A stretch of DNA of 64,000 nt from an uncultured Rhizobium sp. (GTDB taxonomy: Bacteria; Pseudomonadota; Alphaproteobacteria; Rhizobiales; Rhizobiaceae): NCBI GenBank assembly GCA_945952315.1, contig CAMFIE010000014.1, positions 32,122 through 96,121 of the forward strand, in the 5' to 3' direction. Position numbers and translations under genes: made by a program. This document shows positions 30,074-38,843 of the stretch, one piece after another (position 1 is the stretch's first letter; the number at the start of each line of letters is the position of its first letter). The notes below the pieces were generated by a model. It had not been told where the DNA came from. It saw nothing but the letters and a program-made list of their open reading frames with translations, and did not search any database.

Positions 30074-30393
30074 GGGTTCACTCCGAGTGATTGTTCATAT
30101 TCGGAAGTGAGAATGCAACTAAAATCTAAGAAAAGTATTAAATGTGGAATTAGGCATATTATTTTTTATTGACGACTAAAATTGAGGGATTATTTTTCGG
30201 GAGTGCCCATCCGCAGCCCCTTTTGCCCGGAAACTGTCGCATCAGAAAATGCACGCAACGGGAGTCGGAATCTACTCATTCCCCCGTTTCTGTCGCAATT
30301 TCTGCTACTCATTGCTCCTTTTAGGCGATAAAGATTGCGTCCACGCGTTGATCGCGGGCGGTGCGGCGCGCCGGTTTCAGGATTGGTGAAGGA
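30074..30393. promoter_or_regulatory. Divergent promoter region between chemoreceptor and TetR genes
   Basis: 320 bases with no gene. The left 110 bases are AT-rich and should serve the chemoreceptor. The right half has pairs of short direct repeats: CTACTCATT at 30272-30280 and 30305-30313 (33 bases apart), and CTGTCGCA at 30234-30241 and 30290-30297. They may be coincidence or binding sites for the TetR protein. Confidence 0.35.
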
Positions 30394-31041
30394 ATGACGG
30401 CGAGTGAGAATGGCACGCATCGCATCCAGCTGCGCAAGAAGCCGCAGCAGGGCCGCAGCGTGCAGCGGGTGGAGGAAATCCTTGCCGCCGCCCGTCGCCT
30501 GATCGGCGTGCATGGACTTCAGGGCCTGAAGATGACGGAGATTGCCGCCGAGGCGCGCGTGCCGATCGGCTCGGTCTACCAGTATTTTCCGGAGCGGGCC
30601 GCCATCATCAAGGCGCTGTTCGACCGCATCACCGAGATGGTGCAGGAAAAGGTCGTGACCACCTTTCGTGCCGTCGGTTCGCTGGAGGAGGCGCTTGCCT
30701 GCATCTGCAGCATCACCGAATGGTACTACGATCTTTTCCGCGAAAACCCTGCCAATTTCGAAATCCTGATCGCCACCGAAACCGACCGCGACCTGATGCG
30801 GCTGAATGTCGAGGACAGCCGGCAGGTGGGCACGCTGTTTTACGACTCGATCCGGCATCTTTTGCCGGAAAACTTCCCCGTGGCCATGGAGCGGCGCTCC
30901 TTCCTGTTCAGCCACCTGATCGGCTCGGCGGTGCGGCTGGCGGTCGTGGCAGGCGAGGCGGATGGCCGCGCCCTTCTCGATGACTGGAAGGTGATGGTGC
31001 GGGACATGCTGTTTCATGTGCCCGCGGACGCAAGGGCCTGA
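30394..31041 (+). CDS. TetR-family transcriptional regulator
   Basis: A 215-residue repressor-type regulator. The helix-turn-helix is near residues 22-68 (VQRVEEILAAARRLIGVHGLQGLKMTEIAAEARVPIGSVYQYFPERAAIIKALF), with the family-typical YQYFP. The ligand domain is helical with DLFRENPANFEILIATETDRDLM. Start chosen at ATG 30394; a GTG at 30361 would add 11 residues and cannot be ruled out. It converges with a LysR gene three bases downstream and has no obvious target except the divergent chemoreceptor. Confidence 0.88.
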   Translation: MTASENGTHRIQLRKKPQQGRSVQRVEEILAAARRLIGVHGLQGLKMTEIAAEARVPIGSVYQYFPERAAIIKALFDRITEMVQEKVVTTFRAVGSLEEALACICSITEWYYDLFRENPANFEILIATETDRDLMRLNVEDSRQVGTLFYDSIRHLLPENFPVAMERRSFLFSHLIGSAVRLAVVAGEADGRALLDDWKVMVRDMLFHVPADARA

Positions 31042-31044
31042 CCC

Positions 31045-32007
31045 TTACCAGCCGGAAAGCGCGGTGCCGCTGCGGCTGCGCAGATAACGGCCAAAGCTTT
31101 TCGCCTCGCTGTCCGTCTCCTCGCCCAGCTGCGGCGGGGTGATATTGTCGAGACAGGCGGTGATATGGGTCGAGATCGCGTTCATCAGTGAGGAGGAAAA
31201 GCCCGGCCGCTTCATGATGCCGATCTGCACCGGCGGCAGCGCCGGAAAGCCGTCGGCCTGGCTCAGGACCTTCATCCCGGTCCGCAGCGCCGATTCCGGC
31301 AGGATCGAAACCGCCATGCCCGCAAGAACGGCTGACGCCACCACGGTGGAGGACCAGCTGGTGAACAGGATCTGGTATTCGCGCCCGATGCTGTCGAGCG
31401 CCGAACTTGCAAGCTGCCGCCACTGGCAGTCACGCCGGCCGACCGCAAGCGGCACCGGCAGGTCATCGGCAATCGGATGATTGGCCGAGCCTACCCAGCA
31501 GAGCGGTTCCGTGCGCACCACATCCGACATGCGCTCGCGCGGATTATGGGTGACGAGCGCGATATCGAGCTCGCCGCGCGCCATCTTTTCCGCCAGATCA
31601 ACCGAGGGCTCGCAGACGATGTAGAGCTCCACATTCGGATGCGTTTTTGCAAAGCGGCCGATGATTTCCGGCATGTAGCGGTCGGCATAGTCATCCGGCG
31701 TGCCGATCCGGAGCGTGCCTTCCAGCCGGTTGTCGTCAAAGGCGGCGATGGCCTCGTTGTTGAGGCGGATGATGCGGCGCGCATAGTTCAGAAGCTTCTC
31801 GCCTTCGCCGGTCAGCCGGATGCCGCGGCCGTCCTTGGCAAAGAGCTGCTTGCCCACCCGCTCTTCCAGCCGCCGCATCTGCATCGAGACCGCGGATTGT
31901 GTCTTGAACACCCGGTCGGCCGCGCGCGTGAAGCTGCCCGTATCCACAATGGCAATGAAGGTCTGCAACTGGTCGAGATCAAGCGGCGCTGTCATTTGGA
32001 CACCCAT
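31045..32007 (-). CDS. LysR-family transcriptional regulator
   Basis: A 320-residue regulator. The N-terminal helix-turn-helix reads LDQLQTFIAIVDTGSFTRAADRVFKTQSAVSMQMRRLEERVGKQLF (about 10-55), followed by a two-lobed co-inducer domain with GTLRIGTPDDYADRYMPEIIGRF at about 95-117. It belongs to the broad group that often controls transporters or its own divergent neighbour. The upstream neighbour, across a 428-base gap that includes the candidate RNA, is the second chemoreceptor. ATGs at 32007 and 31995 are both possible. Confidence 0.92.
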   Translation of the reverse strand: MGVQMTAPLDLDQLQTFIAIVDTGSFTRAADRVFKTQSAVSMQMRRLEERVGKQLFAKDGRGIRLTGEGEKLLNYARRIIRLNNEAIAAFDDNRLEGTLRIGTPDDYADRYMPEIIGRFAKTHPNVELYIVCEPSVDLAEKMARGELDIALVTHNPRERMSDVVRTEPLCWVGSANHPIADDLPVPLAVGRRDCQWRQLASSALDSIGREYQILFTSWSSTVVASAVLAGMAVSILPESALRTGMKVLSQADGFPALPPVQIGIMKRPGFSSSLMNAISTHITACLDNITPPQLGEETDSEAKSFGRYLRSRSGTALSGW

Positions 32008-32128
32008 GAAAATGTTTGATGCTTATTATTAAAAACATGCGTTGGACTGATCAATAGAGATTTGACAGGTTTCAAGGGCAAACACCACGGAAAACCGGAT
32101 TTTCCCCCCCTTGGTTTTCCGATTTCTG
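32008..32128. promoter_or_regulatory. AT-rich region upstream of lysR and of the candidate RNA
   Basis: About 120 bases without a gene. TTGACA at 32062-32067 could be the -35 box of a plus-strand transcript that ends at 32273, but no clear -10 follows at the right distance. The same region must contain the lysR promoter on the minus strand. Confidence 0.35.
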
Positions 32129-32273
32129 GCCGGCGAAGGATAGACCTCCATCCTTTGCCGGCATCCCTTTTCGCTGCGGACCATCGGGCCCGGCGCGCGT
32201 TTTTCCCCGCAGGACCGTACCCAAGCCGTCCTGCCACTTGAACCGGCGGAGCCCGAACTTCGCCGGTTTTTTT
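32129..32273 (+). ncRNA. Candidate small RNA with three hairpins and an intrinsic terminator
   Basis: Three strong stems in a row without an open frame. Stem 1 (32129-32162) has 13 bp including one G-U, with the loop AGACCTCC. Stem 2 (32209-32234) has 7 bp, GCAGGAC with its complement, and a 12-base loop. Stem 3 (32241-32268) has 11 bp with a 6-base loop and is followed by T to 32273, a textbook intrinsic terminator. The terminator has no gene in front of it on the plus strand, which argues for an independent transcript or an attenuated leader of the chemoreceptor gene that starts at 32436. The 5' end is unknown and may lie near 32080-32100. The pyrimidine loop CCUCC of stem 1 could pair with ribosome-binding sites. 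Confidence 0.55.
32241..32273 (+). terminator. Intrinsic terminator upstream of the second chemoreceptor gene
   Basis: AACCGGCGGAG pairs with CTTCGCCGGTT (one G-U) around the loop CCCGAA, then T-rich sequence to 32273. It ends whatever plus-strand transcript begins between lysR and this point. Confidence 0.8.
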
Positions 32274-32435
32274 CCATAAGTAAAAGTTGACCTGCTACTT
32301 TTCGACCATTCGACTTAACCCGGGTGAAACCTTGCCGCGGTTAAAAATGGCCTGTGGTGGATTGTCCGATCCTGCATGAAGCTGACCACGCCCGCATCAA
32401 GCGGAGGCAATGCTTGCACGTGTCCGGAGCCTGTC

Positions 32436-35021
32436 ATGCGTCTTTCCCGCAAGCTGCCCATGGTGGCAGCCCTGTTTGCCATCGTCTCGATCAGCGCCAC
32501 AGCCGTTGTCGGCCTCTATTCGAACGCGACCAATCTGGCCAGACAGGAATATCAGAAGCTGGAGGCGATTGCCGACGGGCGGCGCAACGAGGCCAAGGCC
32601 TATCTGGGCTCGGTGCGCAATGATGCCAATTTCCTTGCGAGTTCCCCCATCGTGCAGCAGGCGCTTTACGGGCTGACCGGTGCCTGGAAATTCCTCGGCG
32701 ACAAGCCGGAGGCGGAGCTGAAGGCACGCTACATCGCCGGCAATCCGAACCCGCCGGACAAGCGCATGCTGATGGATACCGCCAAGAAGGATGCCTTCGA
32801 CCGCGCACATCGCCAGAACCACGCCTATTTTCGCGAGCATGTGCAAAGCGGCAATCTCGCCGATATCCTGCTGGCTGATCCGGATGGCAACATCATCTAT
32901 ACGGTGGTCAAGGCGGCCGATATCGGCGCCAATCTCGTGACCGGCGAGCTGAAGGATGATGCGCTCGGCCAGGCCTACCAGAAGGCCCTGAAGGCCGGGC
33001 CCCAGGACCCGCCCATCCTCACGACTTTCGAAAGCTATGCGCCTGCCGATGGCGAAAAATCCGCCTTCGTGGTGGCCCCGGTGCGGATGAACGACCGGGT
33101 GATCGGCGTTCTGGCCATTCGCGTGTCGTCCAGGCTGCTCAATCCGATGTTTGCCAACAATACCGGCCTTGGCGAAACCGGCGAAACGGTGCTGGTCGAC
33201 GCAAAAGGTGCGCTGGTGAGCGATGGCGGCAAGGCGGAAAAGTCCGGTCTCAACGCGCAGGCGCTGAACAGTCCACTGGTGGAGAAGGCGCTTTCTGCCG
33301 GATCCTCCACCGGCATGATCGACAATTACCGGGGCATGACCAGCTATGCGGCGCTGTCGCGGCTGGAATTCGGTGAGATGAAGCTTGCCGTCATCGCGCT
33401 GATCGGGCGCCACGAGGTCAATGCCGCGCTGTTTGAAGGCGTTTCCGGCGTGATGATCGTGTCGCTGGTGATGGTGGTGATGGGCACGATTGCGGGCATC
33501 CTGTTTTCCCGCACCATCACCAATCCGATTTCCACGCTCGTTTCCAGCATGAACCGGCTTGCGACCGGCAATGTCGACGTCAAGCTGCAGAACGAGATGC
33601 GGGCCGATGAAATCGGCGACATGGTGCGCTCCGTTGCCGTCTTCCGGCAGGCGGCGATTGAAAAGCAGCGCCTTTCGGAAGAAACCGACGATGCCCGCGC
33701 CCGGGCAGATCAGGAACGCCGCGAGCGCGATCAGCTGCGCGCGGAAGACCAGCGGCAGCTCACCTTTGCGATTGACAGTCTGGGGGCCGCCCTGCAGCGG
33801 CTTTCCGCCGGGGATCTCACCGCCAAGATCGAGCATCCCTTCGCGGGCAATCTCGAGCGGCTGCGCCACGATTTCAACGATTCGCTGGAGCGCCTGTCGC
33901 GCACCATGGCGGCGGTGCAGGGCAATGTCATCCGCATGAACCAGCGGGTGGGCGAGGTGGGTTCTGCCGCAACCGAACTGTCGAGCCGCGCGGTGGAACA
34001 GAAGGAATCGCTCGGCGAAACCTCCACCACCATCCGCGCGCTGATGGATGCGATCCGCGATCTCGGCTCCAAGGCCGAAAATGCCTCCGCGCTTGCCAAC
34101 GAGGCACGCCGCAATTCCGACCAGTCCGCCCAGATCGTGGTGGATGCCGTGGATGCCATGCGCCGCATCGAGGGCGCTTCGCGCGAAATCTCGCAGATCA
34201 TCAACGTGATCGACGAGATCGCCTTCCAGACCAACCTGCTGGCCCTGAATGCAGGCGTGGAAGCAGCACGCGCAGGCGAGGCGGGCAAGGGTTTTGCCGT
34301 CGTCGCGCAGGAAGTGCGCGAGCTTGCGCAGCGCTCTGCCAAGGCCGCGAAGGACATCAAGGCCCTGATCACCAAATCCGGGCAGGAAGTGGCAAGCGGC
34401 GTGGGACTGGTGGAACAGACCGGTGCCGTGCTCTCCTCCATTGCCGGGCAGGTGGTGGACATCAACGACCAGATCCATGCGATCGCGGAAGGCACAAGCC
34501 GCCAGACCTCCGATCTCAACGCCATCAATGCCGCCGTTTCGCGGATGGAAGTGGCCAGCGACAAGAGCATGCAGGCAACCGGCCAGACCGCGCAGAATGT
34601 GACGCTCCTGAGCTCGGATGCGGATGCGCTCGCGGGGCTCATTTCCCAGTTCAATATGGCCGACAGCGATTATCGCAGCGAACAGATGCCGTCCTTCTCG
34701 GGCGGCGCTTCGACCTCGTCTTCGCCCTCGCGCCCGAAAAAGCCTTCGGATCGCCCGAACATCGATTTCGGCACGCCGGTTCCGCCGCAAAATCCGCGTC
34801 CGCGCCTTTCCGACAGCCTGCGTCCGCCCGCACCCTCTGCCGATGCACCGAAGAAGCCGCGTTCCTCGCTGTTCTCCTCGCTCGGCAAGCGCATTGAATC
34901 GGTCGACAGCGCCACCCGCCCGAAGCGCCCCGTCGCCTCTCCGGCCCGCGAACTTCTCGGAAAAGTCTCCTCCGGCCTCGGCATCAAGAAGAGCGAAGAG
35001 CAGAACTGGGAAGAATTCTGA
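32436..35021 (+). CDS. Methyl-accepting chemotaxis protein (large periplasmic sensor, Cache-type)
   Basis: A chemoreceptor of 861 residues. Helix 1 is at about 9-29 ([20 protein letters not shown]), then a periplasmic sensor of about 310 residues resembling a double Cache domain ([44 protein letters not shown]). Helix 2 follows at about 348-370, then HAMP and the signalling domain with [38 protein letters not shown] Pro/Ser-rich linker of about 100 residues leads to the last five residues, NWEEF, close to the NWETF tether of enterobacterial receptors. The ATG at 32436 has GGAG 7 bases upstream; the open frame extends to 32376. Confidence 0.95.
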   Translation: MRLSRKLPMVAALFAIVSISATAVVGLYSNATNLARQEYQKLEAIADGRRNEAKAYLGSVRNDANFLASSPIVQQALYGLTGAWKFLGDKPEAELKARYIAGNPNPPDKRMLMDTAKKDAFDRAHRQNHAYFREHVQSGNLADILLADPDGNIIYTVVKAADIGANLVTGELKDDALGQAYQKALKAGPQDPPILTTFESYAPADGEKSAFVVAPVRMNDRVIGVLAIRVSSRLLNPMFANNTGLGETGETVLVDAKGALVSDGGKAEKSGLNAQALNSPLVEKALSAGSSTGMIDNYRGMTSYAALSRLEFGEMKLAVIALIGRHEVNAALFEGVSGVMIVSLVMVVMGTIAGILFSRTITNPISTLVSSMNRLATGNVDVKLQNEMRADEIGDMVRSVAVFRQAAIEKQRLSEETDDARARADQERRERDQLRAEDQRQLTFAIDSLGAALQRLSAGDLTAKIEHPFAGNLERLRHDFNDSLERLSRTMAAVQGNVIRMNQRVGEVGSAATELSSRAVEQKESLGETSTTIRALMDAIRDLGSKAENASALANEARRNSDQSAQIVVDAVDAMRRIEGASREISQIINVIDEIAFQTNLLALNAGVEAARAGEAGKGFAVVAQEVRELAQRSAKAAKDIKALITKSGQEVASGVGLVEQTGAVLSSIAGQVVDINDQIHAIAEGTSRQTSDLNAINAAVSRMEVASDKSMQATGQTAQNVTLLSSDADALAGLISQFNMADSDYRSEQMPSFSGGASTSSSPSRPKKPSDRPNIDFGTPVPPQNPRPRLSDSLRPPAPSADAPKKPRSSLFSSLGKRIESVDSATRPKRPVASPARELLGKVSSGLGIKKSEEQNWEEF

Positions 35022-35093
35022 GTTCCGTCCGTTTTGCTGATGGATAAAGACAAGGGGCGCGCGTAAAGTGCGCCCATGTTCTTTGGTTGCGAG

Positions 35094-35540
35094 ATGTTCA
35101 TGCGGGCAGGCATCCTCTCCCTTGTCATCCTGTTGGCATGCGCCAACACGGCGGCAGTATCGGCAGAAAAACCCTATTGCGGCACCGCCGCGCATCGAAA
35201 CACGGATGGTGCAATCGATGCACGGTTCATGGGAATCGACATGACGATGGTCGCGCATCGTTATGCCGAATTGCTCTGCGATTCTCCCCGGCGCTCTCTG
35301 GTCAAGCGCATTCAGTCCATCTCCCGCTCAAGGGGATGCGGACCCGGCACGGAAATCTATGAGGCTCTTGTTGCTTCCGCGCGCAAGATGGAAGCCGCCG
35401 ATCTCGTGTCGCTGCTTGGCATGCAACACGAGCGCAAGCGCTTGTCGAAAGCGCAAATCAGGCTTGGCGCGCAATCGGTTCTGGACCAGCTGGGCGGATG
35501 CAAATCGTTGCGCGCATTCCACGATATGAAAGACAAATAA
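35094..35540 (+). CDS. Small secreted protein, function unknown
   Basis: About 148 residues with a signal peptide (MRAGILSLVILLACANTAAVSA, cut before EKPYCG). The mature part has four Cys (PYCGTAA, AELLCDSP, GCGPGTEIYE, LGGCKSL), an even number suited to two disulfides in the periplasm. No domain recognised. ATGs at 35076, 35094 and 35100 are all in frame; 35094 or 35100 give the best signal peptide. It follows the chemoreceptor gene on the same strand after 72 bases. Confidence 0.6.
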   Translation: MFMRAGILSLVILLACANTAAVSAEKPYCGTAAHRNTDGAIDARFMGIDMTMVAHRYAELLCDSPRRSLVKRIQSISRSRGCGPGTEIYEALVASARKMEAADLVSLLGMQHERKRLSKAQIRLGAQSVLDQLGGCKSLRAFHDMKDK

Positions 35541-35552
35541 TATCAGTCAGGT

Positions 35553-36389
35553 TCAGCCCTTCGGCTTCCACTGGTCGAAGATCGCCTCGAGGCTGGCCTG
35601 ATAGGATTTCTGCACCTCGAGACCGCTGTCGAACAGGGTATTGACGAAGGATGTATAGGCTTCGGGCGTTTCCGGAGCGGCCTGCGGCTTGGCGTCTGCG
35701 GCGGGCTTTGCGCCGGAAGCGGCGGCGGCCATCATCTCCTGAAAGCTCTTCATGAAGGGGTTGAAGGAGAAGGGGTCGCTCGTCTCGGCCTTTTCGGTCT
35801 TTGCCTCGGGCTTCAGCCAGCCTTGCATGGCCTTGGTGAAGGGATTGTCCATCATCGCCTGCATCTGCGCCTCGAACTGGGCGGTGATCGGGTCTTTCTT
35901 CTTCGGCTTCAGGCCGATGGTTTCCAGCCATTGATCGGCCATCGCGCCCATCGAGGCCTGGCCCATCTGGCCCATCATTTCCTTGGCAAGGCCGCCCATC
36001 ATCGTATCGGCCATGGCGGGCATCATCTGGCGCAGCACGTCCTGCCCGAGGCCGGTGAGTTTCGCGGCCTGCTCGGCAATCGCGCCTGCCATGTCGGGCG
36101 AACCGAAAATCTGGCCGAGCGCTGCCTGCCCGTCGGCGAGGCCCTGCGGGGTGAAGGCGCGCGTCAGATCCTCGAAGTAGCTCTGGTAATTGCCGCCTGC
36201 CGCCTTCTGCATCAGACTGGCGAAATCGAAGGGATTGGCGCTCTGCCGCTTCAGGGCTTCCGAAAAGGCGGGCATCAGCGCGGCCACCGCCTTGGCGGCC
36301 TGATCCTGCGCCAGGTTGAACTGGCGGGCAAAGGCCTCCATGGCCTTGCCGTTTTCAGCCCGCATCATCAAATCGAACAGTGGCAGCAT
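35553..36389 (-). CDS. DUF937 domain protein
   Basis: A 278-residue protein whose first 70-130 residues (MLPLFDLMMRAENGKAMEAFARQFNLAQDQAAKAVAALMPAFSEALKR) match the DUF937 pattern found in many alphaproteobacteria. The middle is Met- and Gln-rich (DVLRQMMPAMADTMMGGLAKEMMGQMGQASMG) and the C-terminus is helical. The ATG at 36389 has GGGGA 5 bases upstream; the longer frame to 36692 runs into the end of gshA. No catalytic motif is seen and the role is unknown. Confidence 0.8.
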   Translation of the reverse strand: MLPLFDLMMRAENGKAMEAFARQFNLAQDQAAKAVAALMPAFSEALKRQSANPFDFASLMQKAAGGNYQSYFEDLTRAFTPQGLADGQAALGQIFGSPDMAGAIAEQAAKLTGLGQDVLRQMMPAMADTMMGGLAKEMMGQMGQASMGAMADQWLETIGLKPKKKDPITAQFEAQMQAMMDNPFTKAMQGWLKPEAKTEKAETSDPFSFNPFMKSFQEMMAAAASGAKPAADAKPQAAPETPEAYTSFVNTLFDSGLEVQKSYQASLEAIFDQWKPKG

Positions 36390-36546
36390 CTTGGTCCCCA
36401 TATGGTTCGTCGCCGGACGACCCGCCCCGGATCGTCTCTGCGACGCGAAAATATGGCGGTTACTATAGCCGCAAATCGGCCCACCGGAACCGTCTTTTTG
36501 CCTTTGTCGAAAAGACCTTGGTTCAATGCGCGACCGGTTTTGGCCG

Positions 36547-37920
36547 TCAGTACTGGAATTCGGCAAAGACCGGCTCGACGGAGCCATTCCAGCGCCCGTT
36601 GTAAAGCCCGAGCAGCTCGTCGGCGAGTGTCGCGCCCTTGGCCACCGCTTCCTCGAGCGGGGAGAGGAACACGCTTTCATCCACGCCGTCATTGTTGCGC
36701 CGCGCCCGGCGCTTCAGCCCGTCGCGGGAAATCGCGAGAATATCGCGGCTGACATCGGCAAGCGAGCGGCCGCGGATCATCGCCTTCAGCCCTTCGGCGG
36801 GCACGGCATTGCGCAGTGCCAGCACATCCGCATAGGTCCAGCTCGCGGTTGCCTGTTCGGCGGCATCGAGCGCTGCGGAATCGTAAAGCAGGCCCACCCA
36901 GAAGGCGGGCAGCGCGCAGATGCGCCGCCAGGGGCCGCCATCGGCACCGCGCATTTCGAGGAAGCGCTTCAGCCGTACATCGGGGAAAAGGGTGGAAAGG
37001 TGGTTCGTCCAGTCGCCCATGGTCGGCTGCCAGTCGGCAAGCTCGCCCTTCAGCGCGCCATTCATGAACTGGCGGAAGGTGACATGCGTACAATCATGGT
37101 AGCGCCCGTCACGCACCACGAAATACATCGGCACATCGAGCGCCCATTCGGCGTAGCGTTCAAAGCCGAAACCGTCCTCGAAGGCGAAGGGCAGAAGGCC
37201 CGCGCGCTGGTTGTCGGTGTCGCGCCAGATATCGCCGCGCCAGGAAAGCAGGCCATTCGGCTTTCCTTCGGTGAAGGGCGAGGAGGCAAAGAGTGCGGTC
37301 GCCAGCGCCTGCAGCTTCAGCGACACCAGCATCTTGCGGCGCATGTCGGCTTCGGTCGAGAAGTCGAGATTCACCTGGATGGTGCAGGTGCGGTACATCA
37401 TGTCCAGCCCCTTGCTGCCGACCTTCGGCATGTAGCGGCTCATGATCGCATAGCGGGATTTCGGCATGCGCGGCGTATCGGCAAAGGACCATTTCGGGCT
37501 GCCGCCAAGGCCGAGGAAGCGGATGCCGAGCGGCTCCGCCACATCGCGCAATGTCGCGAGGTGATGGTTCGATTCCTTGCAGGTCTCGTGAATGGTTTCG
37601 AGCGGCGCGCCGGAAAGCTCGAACTGGCCGCCCGGCTCCAGCGAGATCGCACCCATGCCGACCGGGCTGGCAAGACCGATGATCTTGCCCGCATCCATGA
37701 TCGGCTCCCAGCCGAGCTTGTCCTGCATGCCGTAAAGCAGCGCGGAAATGCTGGCCTCGCCCTCGTAGGGCACGGGGGAATTGTCGGCGCGGAAGAAGGC
37801 AAACTTTTCATGCTCGGTGCCGATGCGGAACGCGCTTTCCGGCTTGCAGCCGCCCGCGAGATAGCCCGCGAGATCGGAAAGGGAGGAAATCGGCGTGTCG
37901 TCGGTCGTATCGCGTGCCAT
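36547..37920 (-). CDS. gshA: Glutamate-cysteine ligase, plant/alphaproteobacterial type
   Basis: The first step of glutathione synthesis, ATP-dependent joining of glutamate and cysteine. The 457-residue length and sequence fit the plant-like class (GshA class III): FRIGTEHEKFAFF near residue 37, GGQFELSGAPLETIHETCKE near 100, the substrate-loop MYRTCTIQVNLDFSTEADMRRK near 180, and the C-terminal CALPAFWVGLLYDSAALD. Plant-type enzymes can be redox-controlled by disulfides; whether this one is cannot be told. It lies after rsmE on the same strand with 164 bases between. Confidence 0.95.
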   Translation of the reverse strand: MARDTTDDTPISSLSDLAGYLAGGCKPESAFRIGTEHEKFAFFRADNSPVPYEGEASISALLYGMQDKLGWEPIMDAGKIIGLASPVGMGAISLEPGGQFELSGAPLETIHETCKESNHHLATLRDVAEPLGIRFLGLGGSPKWSFADTPRMPKSRYAIMSRYMPKVGSKGLDMMYRTCTIQVNLDFSTEADMRRKMLVSLKLQALATALFASSPFTEGKPNGLLSWRGDIWRDTDNQRAGLLPFAFEDGFGFERYAEWALDVPMYFVVRDGRYHDCTHVTFRQFMNGALKGELADWQPTMGDWTNHLSTLFPDVRLKRFLEMRGADGGPWRRICALPAFWVGLLYDSAALDAAEQATASWTYADVLALRNAVPAEGLKAMIRGRSLADVSRDILAISRDGLKRRARRNNDGVDESVFLSPLEEAVAKGATLADELLGLYNGRWNGSVEPVFAEFQY

Positions 37921-38084
37921 GAAGGTCTCGTTTGCCTGGGTTAAGGTCAGGTGGGCGCGTGCCGCCCGATCCGCTGATTGAACCGGATTTCCGTGACGCG
38001 CAAGTGAATTCGCTTCAAGCTCACATCAAATTTTTGCGCGGAAGGTCCTTGAAATCCGGGTATTTCAGACCCGGCAAAGCCCGC

Positions 38085-38822
38085 TCAGCGCCAGTCGCCA
38101 ATCGTGGCTTGCAACACCGCAAGGGCGGCAACGGCGGCCGTATCCGCCCTTAAAATCCGGGGGCCGAGCGGAATGGCGGTGACGAAGGGAAGCGCCCGAA
38201 GCCGCTGGCGCTCCTCTTCCGAAAAACCGCCTTCGGGACCAACCAGCAGCGCAAGCTTCGTTTCCCGGACAGAGGAAAGCACCGGCAGCGGGTTCTGCCC
38301 GGCATCGCCCTCGTCGCAATAGATGATGCGGCGGTCGTCCGGCCAGCCGTCCAGAAGGTCTTGGAGCCGCTTCGGCTCGGCGACCTCCGGCACGGCCAGA
38401 ATGCCGCATTGCTCGGCGGCCTCCATCACATTGGCGCGGATCTTGTCGAGCGAGCCGGCCTTGCCCTGCGTGTGCTGGGTCATGACGGGCTGAAGCAGGC
38501 CTGCGCCCATCTCCACCGCCTTCTGCACCAGATAGTCCATCCGTCCCACCTTCAGCGGCGCAAAGAGATAGTGGAGATCCGGAAGCGGCGGTTGCGGGCG
38601 TGTCTGTTCGGCAAGCAGGAAGCGGATCTTCTTGCGGGTCGGAAAGGCGATGCGCGCCTTCCACTCGCCATCGCGGCCATTGAACAGCAGGATCTCCGTA
38701 TCCGGTTCGGCGCGCAGCACATGGGCGAGATAGTGAAACTGGTTCTCGTCCGCGTCGATTTCAGCCCCGGCGGAAAGGGCGGCCCCGGTGAACAGTCGTT
38801 GCAGGCGGAAATTGGCGCGCAT
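38085..38822 (-). CDS. rsmE: 16S rRNA (uracil-1498-N3)-methyltransferase
   Basis: A SPOUT-fold RNA methyltransferase of 245 residues that methylates U1498 near the decoding site. The knot motifs [21 protein letters not shown] and [26 protein letters not shown] are complete. An N-terminal PUA-like domain (about 1-75) carries [18 protein letters not shown]. The ATG at 38822 is preferred over the GTG at 38825, because GAGGAG stands 6 bases before it. The rsmE-gshA neighbourhood is common in rhizobia. Confidence 0.95.
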   Translation of the reverse strand: MRANFRLQRLFTGAALSAGAEIDADENQFHYLAHVLRAEPDTEILLFNGRDGEWKARIAFPTRKKIRFLLAEQTRPQPPLPDLHYLFAPLKVGRMDYLVQKAVEMGAGLLQPVMTQHTQGKAGSLDKIRANVMEAAEQCGILAVPEVAEPKRLQDLLDGWPDDRRIIYCDEGDAGQNPLPVLSSVRETKLALLVGPEGGFSEEERQRLRALPFVTAIPLGPRILRADTAAVAALAVLQATIGDWR

Positions 38823-38843
38823 CACCGTCTCCTCGTCGCGAAA

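Noticed and set aside
32397..35258. 953-codon minus-strand frame opposite the second chemoreceptor
   Set aside because: Antisense shadow; the chemoreceptor on the plus strand is unambiguous.
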